Assembly: GCA_910587145.1 (NCBI GenBank) | Contig: CAJUMH010000002.1 | Location: forward strand, 70,549 to 103,093 | DNA length: 32,545 bases | Direction of reading: 5' to 3' | Source: an uncultured Ruthenibacterium sp. | GTDB lineage: Bacteria; Bacillota; Clostridia; Oscillospirales; Ruminococcaceae | Part shown: piece after piece, positions 14,150-22,595 of the stretch | Layout of the letters: each line of letters starts with the position of its first letter | Position numbering within the stretch: position 1 is the stretch's first letter | Notes under the pieces: model-generated | Told to the model about the DNA's origin: nothing | The model's input: the letters and a program-made list of their open reading frames with translations, nothing else | Databases searched by the model: none | Translations under genes and position numbers: made by a program

Positions 14150-14188
14150 GAAAACGGCAGTTTTGAACCTGTTTTCGGATGCCGCGGC

Positions 14189-16003
14189 TTACGGCTTTGT
14201 GGCTGTAAGGTAGCCGAAGGGCGGCACCTCCGCCTCGCGCCCCAGCATGATCACGCGCGCGGGGTCGGCGGTGCGGTTGACGCAGACGGAAGCCACGGCG
14301 TTTTCGGCACGGCGCTCGTAGCAAAGCACACCGCCCGAGGCGGCCGAGATCACGAGGCTTCCTTTTTGAAAGGCAGGGCAGTGCCTGCGCAGCGTGGCCA
14401 TTTCCCGGATTACGGGGCGCACGCGGTCTTCGGTGCTGTCCCAGTTGAAATAGGCGCGGTTGAACGGATCCTTATAGCCCTGCATGCCGATCTCGTCGCC
14501 GTAGTAGACGCTTGGGATGCCCGGCAGCGTAAAGATCATTACATAGGCCAGCCGCAGCAGGCGGATGCCGGCTTCGTATTGCTCGGGAGAAAGCACCTGC
14601 TCGCTCTGCCAGTAGCGGTCGCGCCCCTCGCAGCTTTCGCCCGCCAGCGCCGTAATGGCGCGCACCGTATCGTGCGTAGACATAAAATTCATCAGCACAT
14701 GCAAAGCGGGCGCGGGGTAATTTTCGCAGATGCGCATAATGGCGTCTGCGGCGTCGCGCGCGTCGCCGCCGCGCAGAAAGGCCAGTGCCGCTTCTTTAAA
14801 CGGGTAGTTCATCACGGCGTCCAGCCCTTTGCCCAGCAGATAGGTGCGGCGCACGCCGTAGCTCCATTTGTTGGTGGCGTCCTCCCACACCTCGCCCAGC
14901 AGGTACTTTTCGCTGCCGTTGCGCTTTACCGCGCGGCGGATCTCCTCGATAAAATCATCCGGCAGCTCGTCGGCGACATCCAGCCGGAAGCCGGCCGCGC
15001 CAAGGCCCAGCCAGTAATCGATCACGCCGCCTTTGCCGCAGATGAAATCCCGGTAGGAGCGATCGCCTTCGTTCACCTCGGGCAATGTTTCAAAGCCCCA
15101 CCAGCAGCGGTAGCCGCTGGAATAATGGCCGGAAAAATCGTACCAGCTCCGGTAGGGGCTCTCCGGGCTTTGCCATGCGCCCACGGTATCGTAGCGTCCC
15201 TCGCGGTTGAAATAGATCGAATCCGAGCCGGTGTGGCTGAACACGCCGTCCAAAACAATATCAATGCCGAATGTTTTGGCGGCGGCGCACAGCGCGGCAA
15301 AATCCTCGTTTGTGCCCAGCACCGGATCCACCTTTCTGTAATTTGCCGTGTTGTACCGGTGGTTTGCGTGCGCTTCAAAAATGGGGTTCAGGTAAATGCA
15401 GGTGACGCCCAGCTCCGACAGATACGGCAGCTTTTGCTGAATGCCGGCAAGGTCGCCGCCGTAATAATCCATATTCAGATAGCCCTCGTGCTGCTCGTTC
15501 GGCCAAAAATAGGGGCGGCGGTGCTTTTCGTCGCGGTAGACACGGTCTGGAAAGGGCATTTTTGTATGAGGCTTGCTTTCGTAAAAGCGATCGGGAAAGA
15601 TTTGATAGATAAAGCCGCCCAGCAGGTGTTTTGGCGTTTCAAAATCTTTTTCGTATACGGTCAGCTGCCAGGGCTCGCCGGAGCCTGTGGTAACATAAGC
15701 CTTGCCCAGCGTGCCCGCATACAGCTTACGGTAGCCGGTGTAAAGATCAAAATAATAATAATACAGCCCCGCCGGCGACAGCGGGCACGAAAAGGAGAAT
15801 ACATCCACGCCGTCGCGCCGGCGGCCCTTTTTCATGGGCAGCAGCGCAGGCGCCTCGCCGTCGCGGTTGATGATGAGATAGGGCGTTTGGCAATCGTATT
15901 CGACGGGCACGGTTAATGTAAAGGTGACGAATTCTCCCGCGCGCAGCGCGCCGAACGGCGTTTTGTAGTGCGGATCCTGACTGTTGTAAATTACGACGGA
16001 CAT
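14189..16003 (-). CDS. GH13 alpha-glucan hydrolase (neopullulanase/cyclomaltodextrinase type)
   Basis: 604 aa, no signal peptide, so cytoplasmic. An N-terminal beta-sandwich domain (about 1-125) precedes the (beta/alpha)8 barrel, which opens with GGFIYQIFPDRF (129-140). The four GH13 regions are visible: DGVFSH (252-257), GFRLDVADE with nucleophile Asp342, LLGEVWED with acid/base Glu371, and STHDT with the transition-state Asp445. MDYYGGDLAGI (178-188) is typical of the maltogenic/neopullulanase subgroup. It likely hydrolyses maltodextrins or cyclodextrins taken into the cell. The start at 16003 (MSVV) is preferred over 16012 because GGGGAG would be too close to the latter. It is a single-gene unit with promoter 16078-16106 and a 5' UTR hairpin. 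Exact substrate is not decidable. Confidence 0.92.
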   Translation of the reverse strand: MSVVIYNSQDPHYKTPFGALRAGEFVTFTLTVPVEYDCQTPYLIINRDGEAPALLPMKKGRRRDGVDVFSFSCPLSPAGLYYYYFDLYTGYRKLYAGTLGKAYVTTGSGEPWQLTVYEKDFETPKHLLGGFIYQIFPDRFYESKPHTKMPFPDRVYRDEKHRRPYFWPNEQHEGYLNMDYYGGDLAGIQQKLPYLSELGVTCIYLNPIFEAHANHRYNTANYRKVDPVLGTNEDFAALCAAAKTFGIDIVLDGVFSHTGSDSIYFNREGRYDTVGAWQSPESPYRSWYDFSGHYSSGYRCWWGFETLPEVNEGDRSYRDFICGKGGVIDYWLGLGAAGFRLDVADELPDDFIEEIRRAVKRNGSEKYLLGEVWEDATNKWSYGVRRTYLLGKGLDAVMNYPFKEAALAFLRGGDARDAADAIMRICENYPAPALHVLMNFMSTHDTVRAITALAGESCEGRDRYWQSEQVLSPEQYEAGIRLLRLAYVMIFTLPGIPSVYYGDEIGMQGYKDPFNRAYFNWDSTEDRVRPVIREMATLRRHCPAFQKGSLVISAASGGVLCYERRAENAVASVCVNRTADPARVIMLGREAEVPPFGYLTATKP

Positions 16004-16024
16004 TTTGATCATCGCTCCCCGAGG

Positions 16025-16059
16025 CATACGGCGCAAAGCGGCAGCCTTTGCGCCGTATG
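16025..16059 (-). promoter_or_regulatory. 5' UTR hairpin of the GH13 gene
   Basis: Perfect 14-bp arms CATACGGCGCAAAG (16025-16038) and complement (16046-16059) with a 7-nt loop. It lies between the predicted transcript start (about 16071) and the Shine-Dalgarno region (about 16015-16020). There is no T-tract, so it is not an ordinary terminator. It may stabilise the mRNA, control translation, or bind a regulator. Confidence 0.7.
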
Positions 16060-16077
16060 GTGTTTTCGCATGGTTTT

Positions 16078-16106
16078 ATTTTAACATTTCCGGCGCGGTT
16101 TGTACA
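16078..16106 (-). promoter_or_regulatory. Probable promoter of the GH13 gene
   Basis: On the minus strand, TGTACA (16101-16106) and TAAAAT (16078-16083) are 17 bp apart. The -35 match is moderate. Confidence 0.55.
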
Positions 16107-16244
16107 GTTTTTTAAGAATAAAATTTCCCCGCGAAACCAAAAGACGGTTTGGCGGGGAAGCAAAGAGAGATTCCGCCGGCTCGAAACCGCAAAGCGCGGC
16201 GTTTGCCAAAGCTTTGCGCAAAACCGAAATTGCCGCAGGGCGCT

Positions 16245-17300
16245 TTAGGGAATATATACATTCACCTGCCGCACGCCGTGCGCGGCGGATTCGGCATAGG
16301 TCTCATAGAACAGATCCACCTGCATGGGGTTCGAGAGGGCAAAGGCACCGGTGTCCGTTGCGATGGCCCAGCCGTAAACAAAGCTGCCGTCCTCCGAGGC
16401 GATATATACCTTTGTGCCGTAGGGGATGACGTTGGGGTCGCAGGCAAACGTGCCGTAATACAGCCCCAGCCCGCTGGCGCCCCGCCCGCCCGGCGAGTAG
16501 TAACCGGTGGATTTCATGGAATATACGGCAGTATAGCTGCTGGGCACATTGTTTTCCACCGTAATGCCCTCGGGCGGCGGCAGAGGGCTGACGACGTTCG
16601 TATAATATTTGTGATGGATCTCCGGCTGCATCTCCGTGAGGATCCTGGTGCTTACGGCCTGCATTTCGGTATAAACGCCGTCCACATATTTTTTGCGGTA
16701 GGTCACCTCGGCAAGGCCGTCCTCGCCGGTTTGCTCCACGATATCGCGCAGATAGGGGCCGGCGGTGGTTTCGCTCTCGTCCAAAAACTGCACCTCAAAC
16801 GGGATGGCTTCCCGCTGCTTCCATTCCCGATAAAAGACGCGGGCCACGCGGACCGTATCCATCCCTTCGTAAACAGGGGACGAAAGCGCGGGCGTTACCT
16901 CGTCGTCCTCGCCCACGAAAATATCCGCGCCGGCCAGCAGATCGGCTACGGTGCCGCTGCTGACGAGGGCTTCCACTTCGGTTTTGTCCACGGCGATTTT
17001 TACCGAAAAGCCGCGCTGTACCAACAGCAGCAACGAGCCGTCGTCCTGCGGCCGGAGCGTGACGGTATCTTCGGGGCGCTCGGGCTCCAGCCCGGCCATG
17101 GCAATGAGCGCCTGCGGCTGATGCCGCGCCGTTATCACCAGAGCTTCCGGGCCGCCCGAATCCCGTACCGTTACCCGGCGGACGAGAAAGCTCAGTGCGA
17201 TGCAGACAAAGCCCATGCTTGCCGCCGCAATGGCCACTGCCGTGATGCGCGGCACGGCCCCGGCAAGCCTGCGCCGAAAATGTTCCTGTCGCTTAGTCAT
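16245..17300 (-). CDS. YabE-like cell-wall protein with G5 and 3D domains
   Basis: 351 aa. An N-terminal basic tail and membrane anchor or uncleaved signal (about 18-40) are followed by a ubiquitin-like DUF348 region (about 95-135), a G5 domain (about 153-227) and a C-terminal 3D domain (about 258-350). The three aspartates that name the 3D domain are visible: Asp288 in ACDPNVIPYG, Asp316 in IATDTG and Asp329 in QVDLFY. The architecture is that of Bacillus YabE and relatives, autolysin-like proteins acting on peptidoglycan as lytic transglycosylases. The ATG at 17300 follows AAGGAGAAA. Only one DUF348 repeat is clear, fewer than in YabE. It is a single gene from promoter 17445-17473; no KsgA/RnmV neighbours as in Bacillus. 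Confidence 0.9.
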   Translation of the reverse strand: MTKRQEHFRRRLAGAVPRITAVAIAAASMGFVCIALSFLVRRVTVRDSGGPEALVITARHQPQALIAMAGLEPERPEDTVTLRPQDDGSLLLLVQRGFSVKIAVDKTEVEALVSSGTVADLLAGADIFVGEDDEVTPALSSPVYEGMDTVRVARVFYREWKQREAIPFEVQFLDESETTAGPYLRDIVEQTGEDGLAEVTYRKKYVDGVYTEMQAVSTRILTEMQPEIHHKYYTNVVSPLPPPEGITVENNVPSSYTAVYSMKSTGYYSPGGRGASGLGLYYGTFACDPNVIPYGTKVYIASEDGSFVYGWAIATDTGAFALSNPMQVDLFYETYAESAAHGVRQVNVYIP

Positions 17301-17444
17301 GCGAGTTTCTCCTTAAAAATGCAAACAGAAAATGCAAAATATACAACTGCGGAAATTGTGCAGAGGATGCGATCCAAGTTTTCGCCGGCTGCAGCAGGCG
17401 CGTCAGCGCAAGAGCGCGTGCAGCGAAAGCGGCGGCCCGAGGCT

Positions 17445-17473
17445 ATTATAGCAAAATCAGAGCAAAGCGTCAA
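17445..17473 (-). promoter_or_regulatory. Promoter of the G5/3D protein gene
   Basis: On the minus strand, TTGACG (17468-17473) and TATAAT (17445-17450) are 17 bp apart, a near-consensus sigma-A promoter about 145 bp before the start codon. Confidence 0.85.
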
Positions 17474-17809
17474 ACCGTCTCTATAAAATCGAGCTTTTTT
17501 GATACAAACTGTAATGTTTGGCGCCGTTTCGACCCGAAAAGCCGTCCGCAGCCGCCTGCAAGGAGAACGGCGATTCCGTTTTTCTCAAAAGCCTGCCCAC
17601 ATTCCCCCTGTGCAAACGCCTCTTTTTATGATATAGTAGGATAGAGTAAAAGGATCGGGCCGGCATCGGGCCTTTCGGAGGGATCGGGGCCAAAGCGCAG
17701 CTTTCCTCTTTTGCCGGGCTGCCGAAGCCCGGCGGCGTTCGATCTGCCTTTACGGTCCGGAACAGCCGGGCGCATGGCCCGGAGGATCTCATCAACGGAG
17801 GAATGTTCT
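17474..17809. other. Non-coding leader region of lepA
   Basis: This 336-bp stretch between the divergent G5/3D promoter and the lepA start holds no supported gene. A TATAGT at 17632-17637 could be the lepA -10, but no good -35 lies 17 bp before it. The lepA Shine-Dalgarno is GGAGG at 17797-17801. Confidence 0.5.
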
Positions 17810-19612
17810 TTGTCACAGGAAAATATTCGCAATTTCTGCATCATCGCGCATATCGACCACGGCAAATCCACTTTGGCAGACCGCATTCTGGAATGCACGC
17901 AGGCTGTGGACGAGCGTGAAATGGAGGCGCAGCTGCTGGATAATATGGAACTGGAGCGCGAGCGCGGCATCACGATCAAGGCGCGCGCCGTTACGCTGCA
18001 GTATACCGCAAAAAACGGGCAGGAATATACGTTCAACCTCATCGATACGCCGGGGCACGTGGATTTTAATTACGAGGTGAGCCGCAGCCTGGCCGCCTGC
18101 GAGGGCGCGGTGCTGGTGGTAGACGCCAGCCAGGGTGTGGAGGCGCAGACGCTGGCCAACACGTACCTTGCGCTGGAGCACGATCTGGAGCTGGTGCCCA
18201 TTTTGAACAAGATCGATCTGCCCGGCGCGGAGCCCGAGCGCGTGGCGCACGAGGTGGAGGATATTATCGGCCTGCCCTGTCTGGACGCGCCGCGCGTCTC
18301 GGCCAAGCTGGGTGTCGGCATTCAGGAGGTGCTCGAACGTGTAATCGCCGATATCCCCGCGCCAAAGGGCGATGCGAACGCGCCGCTGAAGGCGCTGATC
18401 TTCGATGCGGTATACGATCCGTATAAAGGCGTAATCGTATATCTGCGCGTAATGGATGGGCAGCTTGCCGTGGGCCGGCCCATAAAGCTGATGCAGACGG
18501 GCGCGCAGTTTACGCCCGTGGAGGTGGGCCACATGGGCGCGACGGCGCTTGCGCCGAGCGGCAGCCTTTCGGCGGGCGAGGTGGGCTATTTTACCGCGTC
18601 GATCAAAACGCTGGCGGATACGCGCGTGGGCGATACCGTCACGGACGCCGCGGCGCCCGCGGCCGAGGCGCTGCCCGGCTACCGCACCGTAACGCCGATG
18701 GTGTTCTGCGGCATTTACCCGGCGGACGGCGCGGATTATCCCGATTTAAAAGATGCGCTGGAAAAGCTGCGCCTGAACGACGCCTCGCTGAGCTTTGACG
18801 CCGAGACAAGCGCGGCGCTGGGCTTCGGCTTCCGCTGCGGTTTTCTGGGCCTGCTGCATCTGGAGATCATCATCGAGCGGCTGGAGCGCGAGTTCGATCT
18901 GGACCTTGTCACCACCGCGCCCAGCGTGGAATACCGCATCACGCTGACAGACGGCACGGTAAGCATGATCGACAATCCGACAAATTACCCCGATCCGGCG
19001 CAGATCGCAAAATCGGAGGAGCCGTTTGTAGACGCGCACATCTACACGCCCGCCGAATATGTGGGCAGCTTGATGGAGCTGTGCCAGAGCCGCCGCGGCG
19101 TGATGCACGATATGAAGTATCTGGACGATACGCGCGTCGATCTGCATTACGAGCTGCCGCTGGGCGAGATCGTATACGATTTCTTCGACGCCATCAAGAG
19201 CCGCAGCCGCGGCTACGCAAGCTATGATTACGAGATGAAGGAATTCCGGGCATCCCGCCTTGTGAAGCTGGATATCCTTTTAAACGGCGATCTGGTGGAC
19301 GCGCTCTCGATGATCGTGCACGCCGATATGGCCTATGCGAAGGGCCGCCGCCTGGCAGAAAAACTGAAGGAGAATATTCCGCGCCAGATGTTCGAGGTAC
19401 CCATTCAGGCGGCCATCGGCGGCAAGATCATCGCGCGCGAGACGGTAAAGGCCATGCGCAAGGACGTGCTTGCCAAGTGCTACGGCGGCGACATCACGCG
19501 CAAGAAAAAGCTGCTGGAAAAGCAGAAGGAGGGCAAAAAGAAGATGCGCCAGCTGGGCACCGTGCAGGTGCCGAGCGAGGCGTTTACGGCCGTGCTGAAG
19601 CTGGACGAGTAA
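17810..19612 (+). CDS. lepA: Elongation factor 4 (back-translocating GTPase)
   Basis: 600 aa, the family's usual length. LepA/EF4 is a ribosome-associated GTPase acting in elongation or ribosome assembly under stress. G-domain motifs: AHIDHGKST (13-21, G1), ERGIT (51-55, G2), DTPGH (79-83, G3) and NKID (133-136, G4). The C-terminus has the LepA-specific basic tail KKKLLEKQKEGKKKMRQLG followed by VQVPSEAFTAVL. The start is a TTG at 17810, decided by GGAGG (17797-17801) at 8-nt spacing and by the family N-terminus SQENIRNFCIIAHIDHGKST; upstream in-frame ATGs add unrelated residues. It is a single-gene unit ended by the hairpin at 19834-19863. In many Firmicutes hemN or hrcA follows lepA; not here. 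Confidence 0.97.
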   Translation: MSQENIRNFCIIAHIDHGKSTLADRILECTQAVDEREMEAQLLDNMELERERGITIKARAVTLQYTAKNGQEYTFNLIDTPGHVDFNYEVSRSLAACEGAVLVVDASQGVEAQTLANTYLALEHDLELVPILNKIDLPGAEPERVAHEVEDIIGLPCLDAPRVSAKLGVGIQEVLERVIADIPAPKGDANAPLKALIFDAVYDPYKGVIVYLRVMDGQLAVGRPIKLMQTGAQFTPVEVGHMGATALAPSGSLSAGEVGYFTASIKTLADTRVGDTVTDAAAPAAEALPGYRTVTPMVFCGIYPADGADYPDLKDALEKLRLNDASLSFDAETSAALGFGFRCGFLGLLHLEIIIERLEREFDLDLVTTAPSVEYRITLTDGTVSMIDNPTNYPDPAQIAKSEEPFVDAHIYTPAEYVGSLMELCQSRRGVMHDMKYLDDTRVDLHYELPLGEIVYDFFDAIKSRSRGYASYDYEMKEFRASRLVKLDILLNGDLVDALSMIVHADMAYAKGRRLAEKLKENIPRQMFEVPIQAAIGGKIIARETVKAMRKDVLAKCYGGDITRKKKLLEKQKEGKKKMRQLGTVQVPSEAFTAVLKLDE

Positions 19613-20053
19613 GAGAGACAGCCGCGCCAAAGCAGCACCTGCAGGGCGTCCGCGCCGCCTGCGGCCATTGACGACGATTTTATGCGCTGCCCGTTCAGGG
19701 GCGGCATTCCCCTGGCCGAATTGCCGGACACCGATACGGTTTTATCAATGATTTCGCCTTCCGCAGATTTCACAGGTCTGTCACCGCTTTTTCAGCAGTT
19801 GAACACATCCTTTACACATTTATTCTGTAGGATAACAGCCGTGGGCAGCGTCCCACGGCTGTTTGCTTTATAAAGGCTGCTTTGTAAAGGTTTGCCTCTT
19901 GACAAGCGATGTTTTCAAAGCCTTTTGCGCCTTTTGCGGGAAACCCCGCGCCCGATGCGCTCTGTTTGGCTGATGGGATGCCGACGGGATCAGATCGGGG
20001 CAGAGCTTTCCCAAGGCGGCGGCCGAAAGAAAACGGATAAAGGAGTCCTTGGC
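19613..20053. other. Gap between lepA and the efflux operon
   Basis: This 441-bp gap holds the lepA terminator and no supported gene. A 63-codon open frame at 19682-19873 has no ribosome binding site and runs into the terminator. TTGACA at 19900-19905 could be a -35 box for the efflux operon but lacks a convincing -10. Confidence 0.5.
19834..19863 (+). terminator. Terminator downstream of lepA
   Basis: Perfect 12-bp arms AACAGCCGTGGG (19834-19845) and complement (19852-19863) with a 6-nt loop are followed by TGCTTTA. It lies about 220 bp past the lepA stop. Confidence 0.75.
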
Positions 20054-21865
20054 ATGAAGCGCATCGCCTCCCTCCCCGCCCGTCTATGGGCAAAGCTGCG
20101 GGCATTTTGCCCCACGAAAAAACGCATTTTGATCCCGGCCGCCCTCCTGCTGACCGCGGCGCTTGGCCTTTTTGCATGGCGGAGCCTTGTGCCGCGCGGC
20201 CCGGCGCTGCCCGCGATGGGCGAGCTGGTGCGCACCGCAAGGCTGGAGCGGCAGACGCTGTCCGAGAGCATTACCGTTACGGGAACGGTGCAGAGCGGCA
20301 GTGTAACAAACGTTACCACAAGCCTTTCCTATCCCGTGAAGGAGATTCTGGTCCAGGTGGGCGATACCGTGCGCGAGGGCGATGTGATCTGCCGCCTGGA
20401 TTCGTCCGATCTGGAAAAAGAGCTTGCGCAAAAGCAGAAGCTTCTGGCCGAAAACAAAGAGACGGCGCAGAAAAACTACGACCGCGCGCTGGAGAGCTAC
20501 AACAGCGCCGTTCAGGCGCAAGGCGAGGCCGAGAGCGCCTACAATGCGGCAGGCAGCGCGTTTGGCGCGGCGCGCAATACGCAGTTTATGAGCGCGGCCG
20601 ATTCCGTGCGGCCTTATCAGCAGGCGCTCGACGCGGCGCAGGCGGCCGAAAACGAGGCCGGCATTGCCGAAAATAACGCCGCCGCCGCGTCCGGCGCCGC
20701 CGAGGCAGCCGCCGCGGGCGCGCAGGCCGCCAAAGACACGGCCGAAAGTACGCTGGCCGCCGCGCGCGCTGCGCTGGACGCCGACCCCACCAACGCCGAG
20801 CTGCAGGCGGCGTTCGATTCCGCCAAGGCCGCGCTGGCCGCTGCCGAGGGTACGCTGGCCGCCGCCGAGGCAGACAGGGCCGCCGCCCGGCAGGCGTATA
20901 CCGCCGCGCAGGCGGCGCACGCCGCGCGCGCCGCCGAGCGGGAGCGCGCCGCGCTCGCGCTGAAAACAGCCAAAGAGAACAGCGGCTATGATGCGCTGAA
21001 CGCGGCCTATGCACAGGCCGACGAGGCGTTTTTGCGCGCGCAGGATGCCTGGGAGCGCGCCGTTGAAGCCGCAAAACAGGCGAAGGATTCGCTGGAAAAC
21101 GCCGCGGACGCATTGAAAAAAGCGAGCGAAAGCGACGACATTGCCGATCTGTACGCGCGCATCGAGAACTGCACCATCACCGCCGGGGCGGATGGGACGA
21201 TTACCGAACTGAACGCGACGGTCGGTTCCTCGGCAGGGGGCGTCTCCGGCGGCGCGCTGGCCGTCATCCAGGACACCGGGAATTTAAAGGTGGCCGTCAC
21301 AATCGACGAGGACGATATCAAGCGCGTGCAGGTGGGGCAGACGGCGCTCATTCGCAGCGACGCCACGGGCGAGGCGCAGATCGCGGGGCGGCTTTCGCAG
21401 CTTTCGCTCACCGCAGGCACGTCGGGCGGCAGCGCGGGCTTTGGGGCGCAGGTAACGGTGACGGACGCGGACAGCGGCCTGCTGATCGGTCTTTCCGCCA
21501 AGGTGGAGCTGATCCTCTCGCAGGCCGAAAACGTATACGCCGTGCCCTATGACGCGCTGGAAACAGACGAAAGCGGGCAGACCGTGGTATATGCCCGGAT
21601 GCCGGGCGAGACGGAATTCTCCCCCGTGCCCGTGGAGACGGGGCTGGAGGCGGGCGACCGCGTGGAGATCCGCGGCAAGGCGCTTGCCGACGGCATGGAG
21701 GTGCGCGTCGGCCTGGCCGATGCGGCCGGGGCCGGAGACGGAGAGACTGTGATGACGGACGGCGGGCAGGTGTTTATGACGGACGGCGGCATGGTGAGCT
21801 TCGAGGCCGTACCGGGCGGCGAAATGCACGGCGGCGGCATGCCCGGCGGCCCGGGAGGCATGTGA
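20054..21865 (+). CDS. HlyD/MacA-like efflux adaptor subunit
   Basis: 603 aa. Basic N-terminus, one membrane anchor (about 25-43), a first half lipoyl-like motif (about 61-118, with VKEILVQVGDTVREGDVICRLDSSDL), a long Ala/Glu-rich coiled-coil hairpin (about 119-370), the second lipoyl half (around TITAGADGTITELNATVG), and beta-barrel and membrane-proximal domains. It ends in a Gly/Met-rich tail with a His (EMHGGGMPGGPGGM). Such adaptors link a MacB-type transporter to the outer face of the cell. The ATG at 20054 has AAAGGAG (20039-20045) upstream. It is one base upstream of the ATPase gene's ATG, so it is the first gene of a three-gene operon (adaptor, ATPase, permease). Substrate unknown: macrolide, peptide or other export are all possible. 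Confidence 0.9.
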   Translation: MKRIASLPARLWAKLRAFCPTKKRILIPAALLLTAALGLFAWRSLVPRGPALPAMGELVRTARLERQTLSESITVTGTVQSGSVTNVTTSLSYPVKEILVQVGDTVREGDVICRLDSSDLEKELAQKQKLLAENKETAQKNYDRALESYNSAVQAQGEAESAYNAAGSAFGAARNTQFMSAADSVRPYQQALDAAQAAENEAGIAENNAAAASGAAEAAAAGAQAAKDTAESTLAAARAALDADPTNAELQAAFDSAKAALAAAEGTLAAAEADRAAARQAYTAAQAAHAARAAERERAALALKTAKENSGYDALNAAYAQADEAFLRAQDAWERAVEAAKQAKDSLENAADALKKASESDDIADLYARIENCTITAGADGTITELNATVGSSAGGVSGGALAVIQDTGNLKVAVTIDEDDIKRVQVGQTALIRSDATGEAQIAGRLSQLSLTAGTSGGSAGFGAQVTVTDADSGLLIGLSAKVELILSQAENVYAVPYDALETDESGQTVVYARMPGETEFSPVPVETGLEAGDRVEIRGKALADGMEVRVGLADAAGAGDGETVMTDGGQVFMTDGGMVSFEAVPGGEMHGGGMPGGPGGM

Positions 21866-21866
21866 T

Positions 21867-22595
21867 ATGGCGGCGCAGAGCAGAACGCCCGTCATCGAGA
21901 TGCGCGGCGTTGTGAAGCGCTTTTCGCTGGGCACGGGCGAGCCGCTGGAGGTGCTGCACGGCATTGATCTTACGGTGTACCGGGGCGAGTTTTTAGCCAT
22001 TATGGGCGCGTCCGGTTCGGGCAAATCGACGCTGATGAACCTCATCGGCGCGCTCGACCGCCCCACGCAGGGCAGCTATGTGCTGGACGGCACAGATGTA
22101 TCCACGCTGCGCGACAAAGAGCTTTCGCGCATCCGCTGCGGCAAAATCGGTTTTGTGTTTCAAAATTTCAATCTGGTACCGCGCACCAGCGCGCTGAAAA
22201 ACGTAGAGCTGCCCATGATGTACGGCGGCGTGCGCGGCGCGCAGCGCACACAGCGCGCGAAGGAGCTGCTGGCGATGGTGGAGATGGACGACCGCATGGA
22301 TCACCTGCCCAGCCAGCTCTCCGGCGGGCAAAAGCAGCGCGTGGCCATTGCCCGCGCGATGGCGAACGATCCGGCGCTGCTTTTGGCCGACGAGCCGACG
22401 GGCGCGCTGGATTCCGCCACGGGGCGGCTGGTGATGGATCTGTTCCACCGCCTGCACCGCGAGCAGGGCAAGACGGTCGTGCTCATCACCCACAGCCCGG
22501 AGCTTGCCGAAGAATGCCAGCGCATCGTCACGCTCCGGGACGGGTGCGTGACGGGCGAGCGCAGGGGAGGAGGTGCAAACGATGCCGCTGTTTGA
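21867..22595 (+). CDS. ABC transporter ATPase, MacB/LolD type
   Basis: 242 aa nucleotide-binding subunit. Walker A GASGSGKST (47-55), Q-loop VFQNFNL (97-103), signature LSGGQKQR (151-158), Walker B LLLADEPTGALD (171-182) and switch His209 in LITHS. The TGALD D-loop and size place it in the MacB/LolD/FtsE-like group. GGAGG (21854-21858) in the end of the adaptor gene serves as ribosome binding site. It overlaps the permease gene by 14 bp, showing tight translational coupling. It powers the permease encoded next. Confidence 0.95.
   Translation: MAAQSRTPVIEMRGVVKRFSLGTGEPLEVLHGIDLTVYRGEFLAIMGASGSGKSTLMNLIGALDRPTQGSYVLDGTDVSTLRDKELSRIRCGKIGFVFQNFNLVPRTSALKNVELPMMYGGVRGAQRTQRAKELLAMVEMDDRMDHLPSQLSGGQKQRVAIARAMANDPALLLADEPTGALDSATGRLVMDLFHRLHREQGKTVVLITHSPELAEECQRIVTLRDGCVTGERRGGGANDAAV

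Noticed and set aside
14366..15916. Long plus-strand open frame opposite the GH13 gene
   Set aside because: Antisense to a gene with all catalytic motifs; no family resemblance or start signal.
19682..19873. 63-codon small gene after lepA
   Set aside because: No ribosome binding site, and the frame reads through the lepA terminator hairpin.
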